From the NCBI RefSeq assembly GCF_938030815.1, contig NZ_CALHII010000136.1, forward strand, positions 1-17,306: 17,306 bases of DNA, in the 5' to 3' direction. Origin of the DNA: an uncultured Campylobacter sp. Lineage in GTDB: Bacteria > Campylobacterota > Campylobacteria > Campylobacterales > Campylobacteraceae. A program made the translations under genes and the position numbers. Every line of letters begins with the position of its first letter. Position 1 is the first letter of the stretch. Positions 14,868-17,306 of the stretch are shown in pieces. The notes below the pieces were generated by a model, which was not told where the DNA came from, did no database searches, and saw only the letters and a program-made list of their open reading frames with translations.

Positions 14868-14891
14868 CTATGAAATTTTAAAATTTCATAG
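14868..14891. repeat. Perfect 24-bp palindrome
   Basis: The left arm CTATGAAATTTT is followed at once by its exact reverse complement, giving a 24-bp uninterrupted palindrome with two AAATTT words. It could be a dimeric protein site, a DNA cruciform or, as RNA, a hairpin. It lies about 80 bp before the rpsO terminator, between convergent genes. Confidence 0.85.
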
Positions 14892-14973
14892 CCCAAGCAG
14901 AATTCATAAATTTTACAAAATTCTCAAAAAATTCAAAGATTGAAAAAGTTTGGCTGTCTAAAATTCCAGGCAT

Positions 14974-15002
14974 AAAAAAAGCGTCCGCCGTTTGACGGAC
15001 GC
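14974..15002 (-). terminator. Intrinsic terminator of rpsO
   Basis: Read on the minus strand, arms GCGTCCG and CGGACGC form a 7-bp G/C-rich stem. It extends by one G-T and one C-G pair to a 4-nt AAAC loop and is followed directly by seven T residues. It begins 48 bp past the rpsO stop. The plus-strand side lacks a T-tract, so it works for rpsO only. Confidence 0.92.
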
Positions 15003-15050
15003 CGTGTATAAATCGCGGGGCGAAATAAACGCCGCCGCGAGCAAAGGAGC

Positions 15051-15323
15051 TTATTTATCTCTTAAATTTAACTCGCTAACGAGCTTGGAGTAAACTGCGT
15101 AGTCTTTGTTTTTGAGATATTTCATCATTCTTTTGCGCTGACCTACTAGCTTTAGTAGTCCTAAGCGAGATGAAAAATCTTTCGGATTTGCTTGCAAATG
15201 AGTGGTAAGAAGCGTGATCCTCTCGGTAAGAAGCGCGATTTGCACCTCTGCAGAACCTGTATCTTTCTCTCTTCTAGCGAATTTCGCAACTATCTGTGCC
15301 TTTTGAGCCGTGTCTAAAGCCAT
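15051..15323 (-). CDS. rpsO: 30S ribosomal protein S15
   Basis: 90 residues, normal length for S15, which binds the central domain of 16S rRNA early in 30S assembly. The conserved core is clear: EKDTGSAEVQIALLTERI (19-36), LTTHLQANPKDFSSRLGLLKLVGQRKRMMKYL (38-69) and YSKLVSELNLR. The start is fixed by AGGAGGT just right of 15323. It is monocistronic, with its own promoter and terminator, and diverges from the Rrf2 gene. S15 represses its own mRNA in several bacteria through 5' leader structures; the leader here is about 20-25 nt by the predicted promoter, so that control is uncertain. Confidence 0.97.
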   Translation of the reverse strand: MALDTAQKAQIVAKFARREKDTGSAEVQIALLTERITLLTTHLQANPKDFSSRLGLLKLVGQRKRMMKYLKNKDYAVYSKLVSELNLRDK

Positions 15324-15354
15324 GATGACCTCCTGATCGGTAAAATAGGAAGCG

Positions 15355-15360
15355 ATTATA
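15355..15360 (-). promoter_or_regulatory. rpsO: -10 box of rpsO
   Basis: A perfect TATAAT on the minus strand, preceded by A/T-rich GTTAATTAAG, lies 31 bp upstream of the rpsO start codon. Strong match and position suit a highly expressed ribosomal gene. Confidence 0.7.
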
Positions 15361-15392
15361 CTTAATTAACCTAAATTTTTGCTTTCTTTGTG

Positions 15393-15398
15393 TAAAAT
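15393..15398 (+). promoter_or_regulatory. Candidate -10 box of the Rrf2 group
   Basis: TAAAAT preceded by TGTG, downstream of the T-rich run TTTTTGCTTTCTTTG, a pattern typical of Campylobacter promoters. It lies 29 bp before the ATG at 15428 and back-to-back with the rpsO -10 box, so the two promoters share about 40 bp. Confidence 0.5.
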
Positions 15399-15427
15399 GC
15401 ACGCTTTGACACCAAAGGAGAGAATAA

Positions 15428-15841
15428 ATGCTTTTTACAAAAGCAAGCGAATACGCCCTGCTTTCAATGATCTGTATCGCGGGCAAGGAGGAATCGATGG
15501 ATGTCGATTCGATCTCTAGCGAGCTTGGAATTTCACGCAGCTTTTTGGCTAAAATTTTACAAAATTTAGCTCGTGCGGGGCTTCTAAATTCCTTCAAAGG
15601 CGCCAAGGGCGGCTTTGTGCTCGCGCGCAATGCGGACGAGATCACGCTAAGCGAGATCATCAAAAGCGCCGAAAGACGCAAGGCGACGGTATTTGACTGC
15701 ACCGCCGAAGGGATCGACGCCTGCCCGAACGGTCGCACGCTATGCCGCGTCAATCTAATGTTTGGCGAGCTTCAAGAGAAAGTCGATGAGTATATGGATA
15801 CGATCACGCTAGCAGACATCATCGGCAAAGAACGCAAATGA
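15428..15841 (+). CDS. Rrf2-family transcriptional regulator, likely Fe-S binding
   Basis: 137-residue winged-helix regulator. The N-terminal KASEYALLSMICIAG, the recognition-helix region ISSELGISRSFLAKILQNLARAGLL (29-53) and the wing KGAKGGFVLARNADEITL are classic Rrf2. C91, C99 and C106 (C-X7-C-X6-C) sit where IscR, NsrR and similar sensors hold an iron-sulfur cluster, although IscR itself uses C-X5-C-X5-C. A redox, NO or Fe-S sensing role is therefore likely but the signal is unknown. AAAGGAG precedes the ATG. The stop overlaps the next gene (ATGA), tying the regulator to a DHH phosphoesterase. It may autoregulate from the shared rpsO/Rrf2 promoter region. Confidence 0.92.
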   Translation: MLFTKASEYALLSMICIAGKEESMDVDSISSELGISRSFLAKILQNLARAGLLNSFKGAKGGFVLARNADEITLSEIIKSAERRKATVFDCTAEGIDACPNGRTLCRVNLMFGELQEKVDEYMDTITLADIIGKERK

Positions 15842-16890
15842 AAATATATCACCTAAGCCACACCGATCTAGACGGCTACGGCGCGCAGTTCATCGCGGCG
15901 CACTACTTGACGGACGTGGAATTTTTCAACGCCAACTACGGCAAGGAGATAAACGAAAAATTTGAACTCATCCTTGAGCGCATTGATGAGCGGCTTGCCG
16001 CAGACGCAGACGAGAAAAGCCTGGTTTTAATCACCGATCTAAATTTACTACCCGCGCAGTGCGAGAAATTTAGCGGCGAACTGGCGCGCCGCAACGCCCG
16101 CGTGATCCTTCTGGATCATCATCAAAGCGGACTTGAGTGCGCGAAAAAATTCCCGTGGTATTTTCTGGACTCGTCGCGTTGCGCCACGAAGATCACCTAT
16201 GATTTTTTCAGCGCGATGTTCGGCGGCGAGACGCGGCTGGATAAGCTCGTGCGCGTCGTAAACGCCGTGGACATCTGGCTGAAGGAGCAGAGCGAGTTTG
16301 AGCTCGGCAAGGTCTGCCTCGGCATGGTCTCGGGCGCGAAAGAGATCAATAAGATCATGTTTGAGCGGGAGAGCAGGAATTATATCTTTTTCCTGTTAGA
16401 AAAAATTTTTAAATTTCAAGACGAGCCAAACGCGCACATAGCGCTAGATAGCGCGTTGCACGGCATAAAGAAGGAATTTTTTAAAAGCGAGCGCGACGAT
16501 ACGCTAAGCAACCTCGTCTCGCATTTCGTAGTCGCCCGCCTAAGCGCGCAAAAGCAGCGCTTTGAGATCAGCTACCTCGATAAAAAGGGCATTTTGACCT
16601 ACAATATCGGCAACGTAAGCGTCATCGGCAACGACTTTTTGACGCAAAACCCCGATGTCGATTTTTTCATCGACGTAACGAGTAAAAAAACGCTTAGCTT
16701 CCGCGCCGACGGCAAGATCGACGTAAGCGAAATGGCAAAGCTACTCCTCGGCGGCGGCGGACACGTAAACGCGAGCGGCGGGATGTTTGCAGGCTTTAAA
16801 GACGCGAGCTCGTACGAAGCCGTAAAGGCGCAAATCGTGGATCTAATCGAGAAAAAAACTCAAATTTCAAAGGAAGAAGATGAAAAATAA
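15838..16890 (+). CDS. DHH-family phosphoesterase (NrnB-like oligoribonuclease/phosphatase)
   Basis: 350 residues. DHH domain: HTDLDGYGAQ (8-17; H8, D10, D12), ITDLN (D67) and LDHHQSG (92-98) make the metal site. DHHA1 substrate domain: ending in GGGGHVNASGG (305-315). The central part includes NAVDIW (family NAxDxW). Related proteins cleave nanoRNA or cyclic-dinucleotide linear products, or dephosphorylate pAp; the exact substrate cannot be told from sequence. Soluble, no membrane segment. It is coupled to the Rrf2 gene by an ATGA overlap and to the following small gene by 11 bp. Campylobacterota lack the usual Orn exoribonuclease, as far as I recall, so a nanoRNase role is attractive but inferred. 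Confidence 0.9.
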   Translation: MKIYHLSHTDLDGYGAQFIAAHYLTDVEFFNANYGKEINEKFELILERIDERLAADADEKSLVLITDLNLLPAQCEKFSGELARRNARVILLDHHQSGLECAKKFPWYFLDSSRCATKITYDFFSAMFGGETRLDKLVRVVNAVDIWLKEQSEFELGKVCLGMVSGAKEINKIMFERESRNYIFFLLEKIFKFQDEPNAHIALDSALHGIKKEFFKSERDDTLSNLVSHFVVARLSAQKQRFEISYLDKKGILTYNIGNVSVIGNDFLTQNPDVDFFIDVTSKKTLSFRADGKIDVSEMAKLLLGGGGHVNASGGMFAGFKDASSYEAVKAQIVDLIEKKTQISKEEDEK

Positions 16891-17122
16891 TGACGAAAAA
16901 ATCGCCGAGCAGGACCTCATCTACGAGATTAATATCCTGCTTGACGCGATGCTGCTTTATGCGGGCGTGAAGCGCGAGCGGCTCGCCGATGCGGCGCAGC
17001 TGTATATCGAAAATATCGATACGGTGCTTGCGAACTCGGACACTAGCGGCGCGGATGAGGTGATAGCCGTGGTTGAGTTTTTGCGTAGCAAACACGCGGA
17101 GCTATTCGAAAATAAGGGCTAA
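16880..17122 (+). CDS. Small hypothetical protein, 80 residues
   Basis: Starts 11 bp inside the end of the DHH gene behind AAAGGAAGAAG, so it is very probably the third gene of that operon. The product is acidic and helical in appearance (QDLIYEINILLDAMLLYAGV, about 11-30; then alternating charged and aliphatic residues). It has no cysteine, signal peptide or membrane helix. I do not recognise a family. Composition and codon use are like its neighbours, unlike the two repeat-based ORFs in the ligA region, which supports a real protein. It could be a partner of the phosphoesterase. Confidence 0.75.
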   Translation: MKNNDEKIAEQDLIYEINILLDAMLLYAGVKRERLADAAQLYIENIDTVLANSDTSGADEVIAVVEFLRSKHAELFENKG

Positions 17123-17306
17123 GCGCGAAATTTTAAGCGAAATTCTGCGAGTTAGAATTTTACGAAGCGTAAACTTGTGGAGTAGAATTTCATTTAGCGC
17201 AAAAATTTATAGAGCGAGAGATCCGCGAGATAAAATTTTGCTAAATAGAATTTCAAAAACGCAAAATATGGAATTTTGCGGACTTAGGCTCAAAATTTTC
17301 AAATTT
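17123..17306. other. Spacer dense in RAATTY words at the window end
   Basis: Ten RAATTY hexamers (AAATTT, GAATTT or AAATTC) occur in 184 bp by my count, interleaved with GCG-containing words such as GCGAAATTTT and GCGCAAAAATTT. No gene, terminator or tRNA is visible. It is the densest example of the spacer type in the window. Confidence 0.7.

Larger units (their letters stand above)
14631..14973. other. Convergent intergenic region between cmoA and rpsO
   Basis: A/T-rich, without a credible gene. It holds a weak hairpin AATTCC/GGAATT (14667-14685) and a GCCGCC/GGCGGC hairpin with an 8-nt loop (14692-14711), which could help end cmoA transcription although no T-tract follows. It also holds a promoter-like sequence and a 24-bp palindrome, listed separately. 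A minus-strand frame across 14525-14896 is antisense to cmoA and has no domain; I do not call it. Confidence 0.6.

Noticed and set aside
14525..14896. 123-codon minus-strand frame across the cmoA end
   Set aside because: Antisense to the cmoA 3' end for a third of its length and its start lies in the palindrome; no domain and no upstream ribosome-binding site.
14981..15002. Bidirectional terminator for cmoA and rpsO
   Set aside because: Only the minus-strand reading has a T-tract; the plus-strand side continues CGTGTATAAATC.

Overview
The window looks like chromosomal DNA of a Campylobacter, probably one of the higher-GC oral species such as C. gracilis. This is inferred from the protein families and from gene order remembered from C. 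jejuni (hydrolase-nadE-lpxK-thrC-kdsB; ligA-tlyA-ribF-cmoA; rpsO next to an Rrf2 gene). lpxK and kdsB indicate a Gram-negative with LPS or LOS. There is no rRNA, tRNA, insertion sequence, phage gene or CRISPR array.

Layout. 1-300 is a gene-free spacer with a 10-bp tandem repeat. A metallo-beta-lactamase-fold hydrolase (minus) diverges from a plus-strand group: nadE, a DegT-fold protein lacking the PLP lysine, lpxK (GTG start) and argB. After a 121-bp gap a long plus-strand chain runs from thrC to ribF with no untranslated base between reading frames: thrC, kdsB, a 45-codon small ORF, ligA, a 171-codon repeat-containing ORF, tlyA, a lipocalin lipoprotein gene and ribF. A 918-bp gene-free spacer then precedes cmoA. 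A 420-bp convergent gap holds an orphan promoter-like sequence, a perfect 24-bp palindrome and the rpsO terminator. rpsO (minus) diverges from a three-gene group: an Rrf2 regulator, a DHH phosphoesterase and an 80-residue protein.

Functions. Most genes are housekeeping: NAD, threonine, arginine and flavin synthesis, lipid A and KDO, NAD-dependent DNA ligation, rRNA and tRNA modification, and ribosomal protein S15. NadE and LigA share NAD; LpxK and KdsB both feed LPS inner-core assembly.

The unusual layer is the DNA between and inside these genes. Spacers are packed with AAATTT, GAATTT, AAATTC and GAATTC, all forms of RAATTY, the motif whose methylation marks DNA for uptake in C. jejuni. The same words, tandem repeats (24 and 36 nt) and low-complexity insertions appear inside TlyA, RibF, ThrC, LpxK and the two odd ORFs, as if spacer-like DNA had entered the operon while staying in frame. 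The lysine-less DegT protein is the most distinctive single gene.
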